Shown: one piece after another, positions 1 to 9,484 of the stretch
Numbering within the stretch: position 1 is the stretch's first letter
Layout: the number at the start of each line of letters is the position of its first letter
Source of the DNA: Chromatiales bacterium
Lineage (GTDB): Bacteria; Pseudomonadota; Gammaproteobacteria; Thiohalomonadales; Thiohalomonadaceae
Reading direction: 5' to 3'
DNA: 64,000 bases
NCBI GenBank assembly: GCA_003251535.1
Contig: QKFD01000076.1
Location: forward strand, 41,202-105,201
Program-made: the position numbers and the translations under genes
Notes under the pieces: generated by a model
The model's database searches: none
Told to the model about the DNA's origin: nothing
What the model saw: only the letters and a program-made list of their open reading frames with translations

Positions 1-1
1 T

Positions 2-2005
2 GCTATCCGGGGTCCTGAGGAGGTGTGGGATCAGTTGGCGGATACCGCCCAGCAGCAGGGGCAGGTACGGGTCATTGTGACCCTCGATATGCCCTATCTG
101 GTGGAGACCCAACTCTCCGCCTCCGCCATTACTCAGCAGCGGCAGGAGATCGCCAGTCGCCAGCAGCAGTTGCAGGTGCAGATCCTGCCCCAGGGGGGGC
201 GCACGCTGCGCAGTTACCAGGTGGTGCCGCAGATGGCACTGGAGCTGCCAGCCGAGGCGCTACAGACGGTGCGGGACAGCGCGCTGGTGAGCCATATTGA
301 GGTGGATCAACTGGTCCCGCCGATCCTCGACTCCAGCGGACCGGTGATCGGGGTGCCGGCCACCCATGCCGCCGGCTACGATGGCAGTGGTCAACTGGTG
401 GCGATCCTCGACACCGGGGTCGATAACAGCCACCCCTTCCTCTCCGGCAAGGTGCTCTCAGAGGCGTGTTACTCCACCACCAACGCCAGCGATTCGGCCA
501 CCAATCTCTGCCCAGGAGGGAGCGACTCCACCGCGAGCGGTAGCGGTGCCCCCTGCTCCAGCACCATCGATGGCTGTAGTCACGGTACCCATGTGGCCGG
601 CATCGCCACCGGCAAATATGGGGTTGCCGGCAGCCCGGCCGCTGGGGTGGCCAGTGGTGCCAACCTGGTAGCCATTCAGGTATTTAGCAGTATCAACAGT
701 ACCCTCTGTACCTCCTATGGACTCTCCACCCCCTGTGCCCTCTCCTACACCTCTGATCAGGTGGCGGCGCTAGAGCGGGTCTACACCTTGAAGAGCGGTG
801 GGATGGCCATCGCCGCGGTCAACATGAGCCTGGGCGGGGGGAGCTACACCACCGCCTGCGACTCCGACTCCCGCGCCCTTATCATCCAGAACCTGCGCAA
901 TGTCGGGGTGGCGACCGCGATAGCCACCGGCAACTCTGGTTACACCAGCTCCATCGGCGCCCCCTCCTGTGTCTCGGCCGCCATCAGCGTCGGGGCAACC
1001 ACCGATAGCGATGATGTCGCCTCTTACTCCAATGCCGCCGCCATCATGGATCTGTTTGCGCCCGGCTCCTCCATCACCTCCTCGGTACCGGGTACCAGCT
1101 ATGCGACCTGGAACGGCACCTCTATGGCCACGCCGCAGGTGGCCGGCGCCATTGCCGTGCTGCGTCAGCGCTACCCCAGTGACTCGGTGGATGCCCTGGA
1201 GGGTCGCTTAAAGGCAACCGGGGTGCCTCTCGATGACCAGCGCTCGGGGGGGGGTGTGACCGGTATCCCCCGGGTCCAGCTGGATGCTGCGGTGGGGGAG
1301 ATCGTCTGTAATCAGGATGATGTGACCATTGCCAACCACACCTTTGAGGCCGGCCAGACCGTGGAGTGTGTCGCCTATAGCACCATTGCCACCAGCGGCA
1401 CGGTCAGCCTACCGGCCACCGCCAACCTGACACTGCAGGCGCCGCAGATCACCGTGGCAACCGGCTTCCAGGCGGCCACCGGCAGCACCCTCCATCTGTT
1501 GCCCTTGGAGAGCGTGCTTCCCGCTAATAGCTCTGCCATCACGACGACCATCGGGGCGGCGGCCGCCTCACCCTATCCGCTCTCCTTGACCGTGAGCGGG
1601 GTGCCGCGGACCCTCCGCAAGCTGGAGGTAACGCTGCACGGCGTCAGCTATACCTACCCCGACGACCTGCGGGTGCTACTGGTCTCTCCGGCGGGTACCA
1701 AGGTGGTGTTGATGGCGCAAGCGGGTGGGGGAACCGATATCAGCGGGATCGATCTCACCTTTACGGATGGTGGGGCGACCCTGGCCGACGCGGGGCCGCT
1801 CACCAGTGGGAGCTACGCCCCGGCCAACTACGCCGGCAGCTTCGACATGACCTCACCGGCGCCCGCCAGCCCCTATAACAGTGCCCTGGCTGCCTATGTG
1901 GGGGAGAGCGCCAACGGCACTTGGCAGCTCTATGTGGATGATGCCTTCCCCAGCGAGGATATTGGTTCTATCAGCGGGGGGTACAGCTTGGCCATCTACT
2001 ACTAG
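2..2005 (+). CDS. Secreted subtilisin-family (S8) protease with P domain, 5'-truncated
   Basis: Predicted extracytoplasmic serine endopeptidase. The frame is open to the left edge, so the signal peptide and true start are probably outside the window; the first internal start candidate is GTG at 23. Roughly 100 residues resembling an I9 inhibitory propeptide precede the catalytic domain. The triad is visible: Asp in ILDTGVD (near 410), His in HGTHVAGI (near 580) and Ser in GTSMATPQVAG (codon 1121-1123). Several Cys codons in loop inserts fit an exported protein. The last ~130 residues look like a proprotein-convertase P domain, usual in secreted gammaproteobacterial subtilisins. The substrate cannot be inferred. 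The next gene is convergent. Confidence 0.9.
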   Translation, partial: AIRGPEEVWDQLADTAQQQGQVRVIVTLDMPYLVETQLSASAITQQRQEIASRQQQLQVQILPQGGRTLRSYQVVPQMALELPAEALQTVRDSALVSHIEVDQLVPPILDSSGPVIGVPATHAAGYDGSGQLVAILDTGVDNSHPFLSGKVLSEACYSTTNASDSATNLCPGGSDSTASGSGAPCSSTIDGCSHGTHVAGIATGKYGVAGSPAAGVASGANLVAIQVFSSINSTLCTSYGLSTPCALSYTSDQVAALERVYTLKSGGMAIAAVNMSLGGGSYTTACDSDSRALIIQNLRNVGVATAIATGNSGYTSSIGAPSCVSAAISVGATTDSDDVASYSNAAAIMDLFAPGSSITSSVPGTSYATWNGTSMATPQVAGAIAVLRQRYPSDSVDALEGRLKATGVPLDDQRSGGGVTGIPRVQLDAAVGEIVCNQDDVTIANHTFEAGQTVECVAYSTIATSGTVSLPATANLTLQAPQITVATGFQAATGSTLHLLPLESVLPANSSAITTTIGAAAASPYPLSLTVSGVPRTLRKLEVTLHGVSYTYPDDLRVLLVSPAGTKVVLMAQAGGGTDISGIDLTFTDGGATLADAGPLTSGSYAPANYAGSFDMTSPAPASPYNSALAAYVGESANGTWQLYVDDAFPSEDIGSISGGYSLAIYY

Positions 2006-2040
2006 GTGGCCGCTACTCTGGCACCTGGGGGAGAGACATA

Positions 2041-2067
2041 AAAAAAGGGCGGGGAGCCTCCCCGCCC
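2041..2067 (-). terminator. Rho-independent terminator of the parvulin operon
   Basis: A perfect 9-bp stem (2047-2055 with 2059-2067, 3-nt loop) sits 25 bp past the stop of the minus-strand parvulin gene. The A run at 2041-2046 on the plus strand becomes the U tract on the minus strand. Confidence 0.85.
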
Positions 2068-2092
2068 TCTCTCCTGTAAGCAGTTGGGCTGC

Positions 2093-2887
2093 TTACTTGA
2101 GCTCGATCGTTGCCTTGCCGCGCAGGCCGTCGATGTACTCGGCCAGCTGCTTCTGTTGCAGGTACTGCTTGATCTGCGGCTTCACCTGATCAAACGGCGG
2201 TGCGTCCGCCTTGCGGCTATCTTCCCGCAGGATGACGTGGTAGCCAAACTGGCTCTTCACCGGCTCCTTGCTGTATTTGCCATTCTCCAGTGCCTTCACC
2301 GCGGCGGTGAACTGCGGCACCATCTGGCGCTCACCAAACCAGCCGAGATCGCCCCCCTGGCCGGCGGAGCCGTCGGTGGACTTCTCTTTGGCGATGGCCG
2401 CGAAATCACCGCCGTCATCGAGCTGCTTGATGATCGCCTTGGCCTCATCCTCATCCTTGACCAGGATGTGGCGTGCCTTGAACTCCTGCTGCTCCAGCTT
2501 CGGCTTCTGTGCCTCGTACTCCTGCTTCATCGCCTCGTCGGTGATGGGGGTGGCGTCCAGGGCCGCCTTGACGCCGGCGCGGATGGTGAGTTCGTGACGG
2601 GCACGCTCCAGTTCGCTCTCAATGTCCGCGCTCTTGTCGAGTTTCTTGCTGGTGGCGTCCTGGAAGACCAGCTCCCGTGCCACCAGCTGCTCAATCACCT
2701 CGCGGCGGGCGTCGGGAGAGTTGAGCTGCTCTTCCCGGATGTTGTGCTCCGTCATGTACTGCTTCAGCGCCTCTTCCGGGATGGGCTTGCCGTTGACGGT
2801 GGCCACCGGGGCAGCAAAGGCGCTACCGGCAAGGCCGATAGCGAGGGCAATCAGGGAGAGAGCGAACGGCTTACGAGTTACGCGCAT
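2093..2887 (-). CDS. Parvulin-type peptidyl-prolyl isomerase (PpiC/SurA-like)
   Basis: Periplasmic folding catalyst of 264 residues. An N-terminal signal peptide ends near AFA-AP. A SurA-like helical N-domain follows (residues ~27-130), then one parvulin domain beginning at KARHILV, with GGDLGWFG and QFGYHVI as typical family motifs. A helical tail closes the protein. It is last in a minus-strand run after yciB, yciI and bolA and ends at a clear terminator. Single-domain PpiC proteins next to bolA and yciB are common in gammaproteobacteria. Clients are unknown. Confidence 0.92.
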   Translation of the reverse strand: MRVTRKPFALSLIALAIGLAGSAFAAPVATVNGKPIPEEALKQYMTEHNIREEQLNSPDARREVIEQLVARELVFQDATSKKLDKSADIESELERARHELTIRAGVKAALDATPITDEAMKQEYEAQKPKLEQQEFKARHILVKDEDEAKAIIKQLDDGGDFAAIAKEKSTDGSAGQGGDLGWFGERQMVPQFTAAVKALENGKYSKEPVKSQFGYHVILREDSRKADAPPFDQVKPQIKQYLQQKQLAEYIDGLRGKATIELK

Positions 2888-2896
2888 AGTATTTCC

Positions 2897-3178
2897 TTAG
2901 GAGGTTTTTTCTGCGGGGGTTTTGGCATCGATGCTAAGTGCATGCACCTCGCCATTTTTCATCAGGTCATCCACCGCCGCGTAGACTAGGCGATGGCGCT
3001 CGACCAGACCTTTGCCGGTAAACTGCGGGCTTACCAGAGAGATCACATAGTGGCCGCCCCCTTGGGCGCTGGCGTGTCCCGCGTGTTTGTGGCTGTCGTC
3101 GATAATCTCCAACTGCTCCGGGGTCAGGGCCTGCTCTAGCCGCTCCCGTAGTGCTTGTAGTCGCTCGGCGGGGTTCAT
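2897..3178 (-). CDS. bolA: BolA family protein
   Basis: Small BolA-like protein of 93 residues. BolA proteins work with monothiol glutaredoxins in Fe-S cluster handling and affect morphology or stress responses. The family signature is present: [10 protein letters not shown], then a conserved stretch with [11 protein letters not shown] chose the ATG at 3178 because it overlaps the yciI stop as ATGA; a longer upstream reading would run into yciI. BolA versus IbaG/YrbA type cannot be settled by eye. Confidence 0.88.
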   Translation of the reverse strand: MNPAERLQALRERLEQALTPEQLEIIDDSHKHAGHASAQGGGHYVISLVSPQFTGKGLVERHRLVYAAVDDLMKNGEVHALSIDAKTPAEKTS

Positions 3179-3471
3179 GGCAGCACCTGTTTGAACGGTT
3201 GAATGGTCACCTCGGCATAGACCCCCTCTTGGTAGGGATCGGTGCTGGCCCACTGCTGCGCCTCTGCCAGGGAGCTGAACTCGGCGACGATGAGGCTGCC
3301 GGTAAAGCCTGCCGGCCCCGGGTCGGGGCTATCAATGGCCGGGAAGGGGCCGGCCAGCAGTAGCCGTCCTTGGGTCTTGAGTTGATCGAGGCGGGCAAGA
3401 TGGGCCGGGCGAGCGCGCAGACGGCGCTCCAGGCTGTCGGGGTGATCCCGACCGATAATGCAGTAGAGCAT
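3175..3471 (-). CDS. yciI: YciI-like protein
   Basis: 98-residue YciI-family protein with a ferredoxin-like fold. Visible features are the N-terminal MLYCIIGRD strand, the LLLAGPFP segment and the ADPY-like motif, here STDPYQ. The biochemical role of the family is poorly defined. It lies directly after yciB (its start codon abuts the yciB stop) and overlaps bolA by 4 bp, so the three are almost certainly co-transcribed. The yciB-yciI pairing is a conserved gammaproteobacterial arrangement. Confidence 0.88.
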   Translation of the reverse strand: MLYCIIGRDHPDSLERRLRARPAHLARLDQLKTQGRLLLAGPFPAIDSPDPGPAGFTGSLIVAEFSSLAEAQQWASTDPYQEGVYAEVTIQPFKQVLP

Positions 3472-4020
3472 TCAGCTGGTTCCGTCGGTTTCTTCCGCCT
3501 CGACATGGCGGGCGATGTAAAAGGCTTGGGCGATGACGAAGGCGAAGGTGAGCCCCATCATGCCAAAGAGTTTGAAGTTGACCCAGGTGTCGGTGTCGAA
3601 GTGGTAGAGCACGTAGACATTGACGGCCCCCAGGGCCAGGAAGAATAGGCCCCAACTCAGATTGAGCCGGTACCACACCTCCCGCGGCAGGGCGATGGAG
3701 GCGGCCATCATGCGCTCGGCCAGCGGTTTCTCGCCCACATACTGGCTAGCGATAAACACTACCCCAAACAGCCAATTGACCAGGGTGGGCTTCCACTTGA
3801 CGAACATCTCGTCTTGGAAGGCGAGGGTGAGTCCGCCGGAGATGGCGACGATACCGAGCACGGCTAGGTGCATCTTCTCGAAGCGGCGATGGCGTAACCA
3901 GAAGAGGGCCACCTGGGCAAACGAGGCGGCAATGGCAACCGCGGTGGCGGTGTAGATACCCCACACCTTGAAGGCAACGAAGAACAGCAGAATAGGAAAA
4001 AAATCAAAAAGAAGCTTCAT
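3472..4020 (-). CDS. yciB: Inner-membrane septation protein A
   Basis: Integral inner-membrane protein of the YciB/IspA family, linked to envelope maintenance and septation. At 182 residues it has the usual family length. It starts MKLLFDFFPILLFF and carries about five hydrophobic segments plus the family motif WKPTLVNWLFG. The ATG at 4020 is preferred over the upstream frame because the extra 36 residues do not resemble the family. It is the first gene of the yciB-yciI-bolA-parvulin run and is divergent from the PHP phosphoesterase at 4166. Confidence 0.92.
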   Translation of the reverse strand: MKLLFDFFPILLFFVAFKVWGIYTATAVAIAASFAQVALFWLRHRRFEKMHLAVLGIVAISGGLTLAFQDEMFVKWKPTLVNWLFGVVFIASQYVGEKPLAERMMAASIALPREVWYRLNLSWGLFFLALGAVNVYVLYHFDTDTWVNFKLFGMMGLTFAFVIAQAFYIARHVEAEETDGTS

Positions 4021-4165
4021 GTAATACCCACCGGTTTGAGGGCGAAACTCTAGCACATGCCCCGGAGCAGTTACAGGAACGACCCAGCCGAACACAGCGG
4101 GTTCCAGCGGTCTCGGTAATCTGCACATCCGCCTTAGAGCGGTTCCACGTTAGAATAGGTTCCCT

Positions 4166-5032
4166 ATGCCCTCCAAGTATGACCTCCATACCCACTCCCG
4201 GGTTTCCGACGGCATCCTCTCTCCCTCCGAATTGGTGGCGCGCGCTGCGGCCGGTGGGGTAGAGGTGCTGGCCTTGACCGACCATGACGATACCGCTGGT
4301 CTGGCAGAGGCGGCCCAGGCGGCCCAGGCCGCCGGGATCCGCTTAATCCAGGGGGTGGAGATCTCGACCACCTGGCAGGCGGCCACCATCCACCTGGTGG
4401 GGCTCGGCATCGATCCCGGGTATCCGCCGCTGCTGGAGGGGTTGGAGCGGCTGCGGGCGTTCCGTGACTGGCGCGCTGAAGAGATCGGGCGCCGCTTGGC
4501 GGCGCGGGGGATCCACGGTGCCTACGAGGGGGCACGTGCCCTGGCGGAGGGGCGCATCGTCAGCCGTACCCACTTTGCCCGCTGGTTGTCCCAGAATGGT
4601 TGCGGCAAGACGGTGCAAGAGGTCTTCAAGCACTACCTGAAGCGCAATAAACCGGGGTATGTGCCGGGGCAGTGGGCCAGCGTGGAGGAGGCGGTGGCCT
4701 GGGTCCGCGGGGCCGGTGGGGTGGCGGTTATCGCCCATCCGGCCCGTTACGACTTTACGACGGCTAAGCTCAAGCGGCTGATTGCTGCCTTCACCGCCGC
4801 GGGCGGCGAGGGGATCGAGGTGCTCTCCAGTAGCCACTCTGCCGATGATGTCGCCCGGATCGCCCGCTTGGCGGTGCAGTTTGGCCTATTGGCCTCGGTG
4901 GGTTCCGATTTTCACGACCCCGCACTCCCCTGGATCGCCTTGGGGCGACTGGGTGAGCTACCCCCAGATTGCCGCCCGGTGTGGCAAGGGGAGCGCTGGC
5001 CACTGGCGCCAGTGGCGGGGGAGGGTCCCTAA
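4166..5032 (+). CDS. rnm: PHP-domain phosphoesterase (RNase AM/TrpH-like)
   Basis: 288-residue PHP-family metal-dependent phosphoesterase. Motif 1 is DLHTHSRVSDG at the N-terminus, motif 2 is ALTDHDD, and later metal ligands appear in VIAHPARY and GSDFHDP. The close family member in E. coli (YciV/RNase AM) removes 5' nucleotides from short RNAs and acts on 3',5'-bisphosphates. It begins the plus-strand run that leads into yciO; the yciV-yciO pairing is conserved in gammaproteobacteria. The Shine-Dalgarno sequence is weak. Confidence 0.88.
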   Translation: MPSKYDLHTHSRVSDGILSPSELVARAAAGGVEVLALTDHDDTAGLAEAAQAAQAAGIRLIQGVEISTTWQAATIHLVGLGIDPGYPPLLEGLERLRAFRDWRAEEIGRRLAARGIHGAYEGARALAEGRIVSRTHFARWLSQNGCGKTVQEVFKHYLKRNKPGYVPGQWASVEEAVAWVRGAGGVAVIAHPARYDFTTAKLKRLIAAFTAAGGEGIEVLSSSHSADDVARIARLAVQFGLLASVGSDFHDPALPWIALGRLGELPPDCRPVWQGERWPLAPVAGEGP

Positions 5033-5097
5033 TGAGCCGTTTTTCGTGTGCTGACCTGTTGTGGGTCTAGCCTCCTAGTAGAGAGCCTGAGGGCCCC

Positions 5098-5730
5098 ATG
5101 AGCCAGTTTTTTCAGATCCATCCCGAAAATCCTCAAGCGCGTCTGATCAAACAGGCGGTGGAGGTGATCCGCGCCGGCTCGGTGGTGGTCTATCCCACCG
5201 ACTCCGGCTACGCCTTGGGCTGTCAGTTGGGGGAGAAGGGGGCGTTGGAGCGGATCCAGCGCATCCGCCGCCTGCCAGAGAACCACAATTTCACCCTGGT
5301 CTGCCGCGATCTATCGGAGATTGCCACCTACGCCAAGGTGGATAACACCACCTATCGCCTGCTCAAGGCCCACACGCCGGGCCCCTATACCTTCATCCTG
5401 CCGGCCACCCGCGAGGTGCCGCGCCGGTTGCAGCACCCCAAACGTAAGACCATTGGTTTGCGGGTGCCCAGCAACCCCATCGCCCGGGCGCTGCTGGACG
5501 AGCTGAATGAACCGCTGATGAGTACCACTCTCATTTTGCCGGAGGGGACGACGCCACTGGCCGATCCCTATGAGATGCGGGACCTACTGGAGCGGCAGGT
5601 GGATCTCATCATCGATGGTGGCTACGGCTCCCTGGAGCCCTCCACCGTCATCGCCTTTGAGGAGGGGACCCCGGTGGTGGTGCGCCAGGGGCTCGGTCCT
5701 GTGGAGCCGTTCGAGAGCTTGGACCAGTAA
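5098..5730 (+). CDS. yciO: YciO, Sua5/YrdC-family protein
   Basis: 210-residue YrdC-domain protein. The family includes TsaC, which makes threonylcarbamoyl-AMP for tRNA t6A; YciO is a paralogue with only weak activity of this type. Visible YrdC features are the N-terminal VVYPTDSGYALG, then KRKTIGLRVPSNP and TPLADPY, ending near VVVRQGLGPV. It lies 65 bp after the PHP gene. Because most genomes also carry a separate tsaC, I call this YciO rather than TsaC. Confidence 0.88.
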   Translation: MSQFFQIHPENPQARLIKQAVEVIRAGSVVVYPTDSGYALGCQLGEKGALERIQRIRRLPENHNFTLVCRDLSEIATYAKVDNTTYRLLKAHTPGPYTFILPATREVPRRLQHPKRKTIGLRVPSNPIARALLDELNEPLMSTTLILPEGTTPLADPYEMRDLLERQVDLIIDGGYGSLEPSTVIAFEEGTPVVVRQGLGPVEPFESLDQ

Positions 5731-5747
5731 GCCGTTATAATTCGCCG

Positions 5748-6410
5748 ATGGCCGACTTCAACACCATTCAGATCCTCGCCATCTCGGCGCTGCCTATCCT
5801 CTTTGCCATCACGTTGCATGAGGTGGCGCATGGTTGGATGGCGCTCAAGTTGGGGGATCGCACTGCCCAGATGCTGGGGCGGCTCACCCTCAACCCGTTG
5901 AAACATATCGATCTCGTCGGGACCGTTATTGTCCCTATGGCGCTGTTGGTGATGAGCCAGGGGACCCTTATCTTCGGCTGGGCCAAACCGGTGCCGGTGA
6001 CCACGCGCAACTTCTCCAAGCCGCGGCGCGATATGGCACTGGTCTCCCTAGCCGGGCCGCTGGCCAATCTGCTCATGGCGCTGGTCTGGGCGCTGATTAC
6101 CCGCATCTCCAGCCACCTCATCTCCGATGAGACCGTCTGGTACTCCTACCCCCTGCTGCTCATGGGGGAGCGCGGTGTGATCTTCAATCTCGTCTTGATG
6201 GTGCTGAACCTACTCCCCATCCCCCCCTTGGACGGTTCGCGGGTGGCTGGGGCGCTGCTGCCGGGGCCGCTGGCCTACCGCATGGAGCGTGCTGAAGTGG
6301 TCGGTCCCATCCTCTTGCTGGTGCTATTCGCAACGGGCCTGTTACAGCAGATCGTCCAGCCAATGGTGCTGCTGTGCATCCGACTCATCTCTTCCATCTT
6401 CGGTCTTTAA
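5748..6410 (+). CDS. Site-2 protease family (M50) membrane metalloprotease
   Basis: Polytopic inner-membrane zinc protease homologue of 220 residues. The active-site HEVAH lies in the first or second hydrophobic segment. The third zinc ligand lies in a typical NLLPIPPLDGSRV motif near residue 165. Short stand-alone M50 proteins between yciO and trpS are widespread in proteobacteria, but the substrate is unknown. No PDZ domain is visible, which distinguishes it from RseP. Confidence 0.9.
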   Translation: MADFNTIQILAISALPILFAITLHEVAHGWMALKLGDRTAQMLGRLTLNPLKHIDLVGTVIVPMALLVMSQGTLIFGWAKPVPVTTRNFSKPRRDMALVSLAGPLANLLMALVWALITRISSHLISDETVWYSYPLLLMGERGVIFNLVLMVLNLLPIPPLDGSRVAGALLPGPLAYRMERAEVVGPILLLVLFATGLLQQIVQPMVLLCIRLISSIFGL

Positions 6411-6426
6411 AAAGGGGAATCCTGCC

Positions 6427-7635
6427 GTGGCCACACATCCGCCGCGTGTCCTATCGGGTATGCGCTCTACCGGGCGCCTGCATTTGGGGCACTATCATGG
6501 CGTGCTAAAGAACTGGGTGAAGTTGCAGCACGAATATGAGTGCTTCTTCTTCGCCGCCGACTGGCACGCCCTCACCACCCACTACGAAGATACTGCCGGT
6601 ATCGAAGAGAATGTGTGGGAGATGGTGATCGATTGGCTGGCGGCGGGCGTCAATCCAGGCCATGCTCGCCTCTTCATTCAATCCAAGGTGCCGGAACACG
6701 CGGAGCTGCATCTGCTGCTCTCCATGATCACGCCGTTGGGTTGGCTGGAACGGGTGCCTACCTATAAAGATCAGCAGGAGCGGCTCAAGGAGCGGGACCT
6801 CGCCACCTATGGCTTCCTCGGCTATCCGCTGCTCCAGAGCGCCGATATCCTCATCTACCGCGCCTCCATGGTGCCGGTGGGCGAAGATCAGGTGGCCCAC
6901 GTGGAGATCACCCGCGAGGTGGCGCGCCGTTTCAACCACCTTTACGGCCGGGAGCCGGACTTCGCCGAAAAGGCGGAGGCAGCGGCCAAGAAGATGGGTA
7001 AGAAGAACGCCAAGCTCTACTGCGAGCTGCGTAAACGCTACCAGGAGCAGGGTGATCACGAGGCGCTAGAGACCGCCCGCGCCCTGTTGGTGGATCAGCA
7101 GAACATCACCTTGGCCGACCGTGAGCGGCTGTTCGGCTATCTGGAAGGGGGTGGGCGCATCGTCCTGCCGGAGCCGCAGGCGCTACTCACTCCCGCCTCC
7201 AAGATGCCGGGGCTCGATGGGCAGAAGATGTCCAAGTCCTACAACAACACCATTCCGCTGCGCGAGGATCCGCAGGTGGTGGAGCAGAAGCTGCGCACCA
7301 TGCCCACCGATCCGGCCCGCGTCCGACGCACCGATCCCGGCACGCCGGAGCGCTGCCCGGTGTGGCAGCTCCACCAGGTCTACTCCAGTGAAGAGGTGCG
7401 GCAGTGGGTCCAAGCGGGGTGTACCTCCGCTGGGATCGGCTGTCTCGACTGCAAACAGCCGGTGATCGATGGGATATTGGCGGAGCTGGCGCCCATCCGT
7501 GAACGGGCGGAGGAGTACGCCGGTAACCGGCAGCTGGTGCGTAATATCATCAACGAGGGTTCGGAGGCGGCGCGGGCCGAGGCGCGCAAGACCCTTGAGG
7601 AGGTGCGTCAGGCGATGCGCCTCGACTACCGCTGA
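6427..7635 (+). CDS. trpS: Tryptophan-tRNA ligase
   Basis: Class I aminoacyl-tRNA synthetase charging tRNA-Trp. The HIGH-type motif is LHLGH near the start and the KMSKS loop is intact (GQKMSKSYNN). At 402 residues it is longer than the ~330-residue E. coli enzyme. The extra sequence includes a Lys-rich insert near residue 190 and a short segment with CLDCK near the C-terminus, as in the longer form found in many gammaproteobacteria. I chose the GTG at 6427, preceded by AAAAGGGGA; an upstream ATG would overlap the M50 gene by over 100 bp and adds unrelated sequence. Confidence 0.93.
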   Translation: MATHPPRVLSGMRSTGRLHLGHYHGVLKNWVKLQHEYECFFFAADWHALTTHYEDTAGIEENVWEMVIDWLAAGVNPGHARLFIQSKVPEHAELHLLLSMITPLGWLERVPTYKDQQERLKERDLATYGFLGYPLLQSADILIYRASMVPVGEDQVAHVEITREVARRFNHLYGREPDFAEKAEAAAKKMGKKNAKLYCELRKRYQEQGDHEALETARALLVDQQNITLADRERLFGYLEGGGRIVLPEPQALLTPASKMPGLDGQKMSKSYNNTIPLREDPQVVEQKLRTMPTDPARVRRTDPGTPERCPVWQLHQVYSSEEVRQWVQAGCTSAGIGCLDCKQPVIDGILAELAPIRERAEEYAGNRQLVRNIINEGSEAARAEARKTLEEVRQAMRLDYR

Positions 7636-7643
7636 TAGCCCCC

Positions 7644-8510
7644 GTGGGGGAGCCTGCCGCCATCACGACTGAACCGGCCCAGGAGGGGCCGGCGCAGCAG
7701 GAGATGCCGTTTGCCATGGTGTGCGGCGCAGCGGTGACCGAGCTGCCGAAGGATCTCTATATCCCCCCGGATGCGCTGGAGGTGTTTCTAGAGACCTTTG
7801 AGGGGCCGCTCGACCTCCTGCTCTACCTCATCCGTCGCCAGAACCTCGACATCCTCGATATCCCCATCGCCGAGATCACCCGCCAGTATGTGGAGTATGT
7901 CGAGCTGATGAAGGATCTCAACCTGGAGCTGGCGGCGGAGTATCTAGTGATGGCCGCCATGTTGGCGGAGATCAAGTCGCGCATGTTGCTGCCCCGCCCG
8001 ACCGACAGCGCGCAAGAGGAGGAGGACCCGCGGGCCGAGCTGGTGCGTCGTCTACAGGAGTATGAGCGCTTTAAGCAGGCGGCCGAGGAGCTGGATGCCC
8101 TGCCGCGTGTCGGCCGCGATCTCTGGCAGGCCAGCGCCGATATCCCCCATAAACAGGTGCAGCGCGCCCACCCGCCGGTGGAGCTAAAAGAGCTGTTGCT
8201 GGCGATGGCCGAGGTGGTGCGCCGCACGGAGATGTTTGCCCACCATCAGATCCAGCGGGAGCCGCTCTCGGTGCGGGAGCGGATGTCGCAGATCCTGGAG
8301 CGCATCAGTGCCGATCACTTCACCGAATTCACCACCCTGTTTTTGGTGGAGGAGGGGCGCAGAGGGGTGGTGGTCACCCTGATCGCGGTATTGGAGCTGA
8401 TTAAACAGTCGCTGTTGGAGCTGATCCAGACCGAGCCCTACGCCCCCATCCACGTCAAACTGGTGAGCGGGCCGCAGGCGGTGGATCTGGCCGCAGCCGA
8501 TGAGCTATAG
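7644..8510 (+). CDS. scpA: Segregation and condensation protein A
   Basis: Kleisin subunit of the SMC-ScpAB chromosome condensation complex. The N-terminal signature FEGPLDLLLYLIRR is followed by ILDIPIAEITRQY, and the C-terminal winged-helix region is present, giving up to 288 residues. Start choice is uncertain: GTG at 7644 or ATG at 7704, which would drop a 20-residue non-conserved leader. scpB follows after 62 bp, as is standard. Gammaproteobacteria with ScpAB usually lack MukBEF; no smc gene is in this window. Confidence 0.92.
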   Translation: MGEPAAITTEPAQEGPAQQEMPFAMVCGAAVTELPKDLYIPPDALEVFLETFEGPLDLLLYLIRRQNLDILDIPIAEITRQYVEYVELMKDLNLELAAEYLVMAAMLAEIKSRMLLPRPTDSAQEEEDPRAELVRRLQEYERFKQAAEELDALPRVGRDLWQASADIPHKQVQRAHPPVELKELLLAMAEVVRRTEMFAHHQIQREPLSVRERMSQILERISADHFTEFTTLFLVEEGRRGVVVTLIAVLELIKQSLLELIQTEPYAPIHVKLVSGPQAVDLAAADEL

Positions 8511-8572
8511 GTGGCAGGCACCCGCCGATTGGGGCGGAGCTGCTCGCGGGTGACGGGGTATAAAAGGGCCGG

Positions 8573-9379
8573 ATGGAAGAGCAACAGCTGAAGATGATTG
8601 TGGAGGCGGCACTGTTTGCCGCTGCTGAACCGCTCTCCCCCGATCGGCTGGCCGCGCTGTTTGAAGAGCAGGAGCAGCCGGCGCGGGAGCAGCTGCTGGC
8701 GATTCTGGCGCGCCTCATGGAGGAGTATGCCGGGCACGGGGTGGAGTTGGTGGAGGTGGCTGGTGGGTACCGTTTCCAGGTGGGTAAGGCGATCTCCCCT
8801 TGGGTGAGTCGGCTCTGGGAGGAGCGCCCTGCCCGCTACTCGCGGGCCCTGCTGGAGACCCTGGCGCTGATCGCCTATCGCCAACCCATCACCCGGGCCG
8901 AGATAGAGGAGATCCGGGGGGTCGCCGTCTCCACCAACATCATGAAGACGTTGCAGGAGCGGGAGTGGGTACGGGTGGTGGGACACCGCGATGTCCCCGG
9001 CCGACCGGCCCTCTATGCCACTACCCGGCAGTTCCTCGACTACTTCAACCTCAAGAGCTTGACCGATCTCCCGCCCCTGGCGGAGCTACGGGATATCGAT
9101 AAGCTGAACGCCGAACTCCAGCTGGCGGAGCAGGCGCTGGGATCGCCGGCACCGTCTGCGGCGGCGACCTCTGATGAGGTGGCCGCCGTTGCCGCGTTGG
9201 AAGACCCAAGGGAGGGCGATGGGCCCGCCGCTGCGGCTGAGGGCACTCGCCTGGACAAGCCCACTCATGTGGACCCGTCTACGGCTGCCACTTCCATGGA
9301 GGGGTCGGCCGCCGTTGGGACGCCGGATGAGACCGCGCCCACCGCGTCTGGCATGGAGCCTGCGGCCGATCTTGAATAG
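8573..9379 (+). CDS. scpB: Segregation and condensation protein B
   Basis: Winged-helix partner of ScpA in the SMC complex. The conserved core covers residues ~1-185: IVEAALFAAAEPLS, the ALLETLALIAYRQPITRAEIEEIRG block and the GRPALYATT motif. The remaining ~80 residues are a low-complexity Ala/Glu/Pro/Thr tail, longer than in many homologues. It lies between scpA and rluB, a conserved order. Confidence 0.93.
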   Translation: MEEQQLKMIVEAALFAAAEPLSPDRLAALFEEQEQPAREQLLAILARLMEEYAGHGVELVEVAGGYRFQVGKAISPWVSRLWEERPARYSRALLETLALIAYRQPITRAEIEEIRGVAVSTNIMKTLQEREWVRVVGHRDVPGRPALYATTRQFLDYFNLKSLTDLPPLAELRDIDKLNAELQLAEQALGSPAPSAAATSDEVAAVAALEDPREGDGPAAAAEGTRLDKPTHVDPSTAATSMEGSAAVGTPDETAPTASGMEPAADLE

Positions 9380-9484
9380 AGCCGGGCCGGTCTAGCGGCC
9401 GGTCTTAGGTGTGACGATAGCAATAGGTCCTCCCCAGGGGTATCACCCGAGGAGGGAACAGAATCTCTCTGCTGGATCCAACCA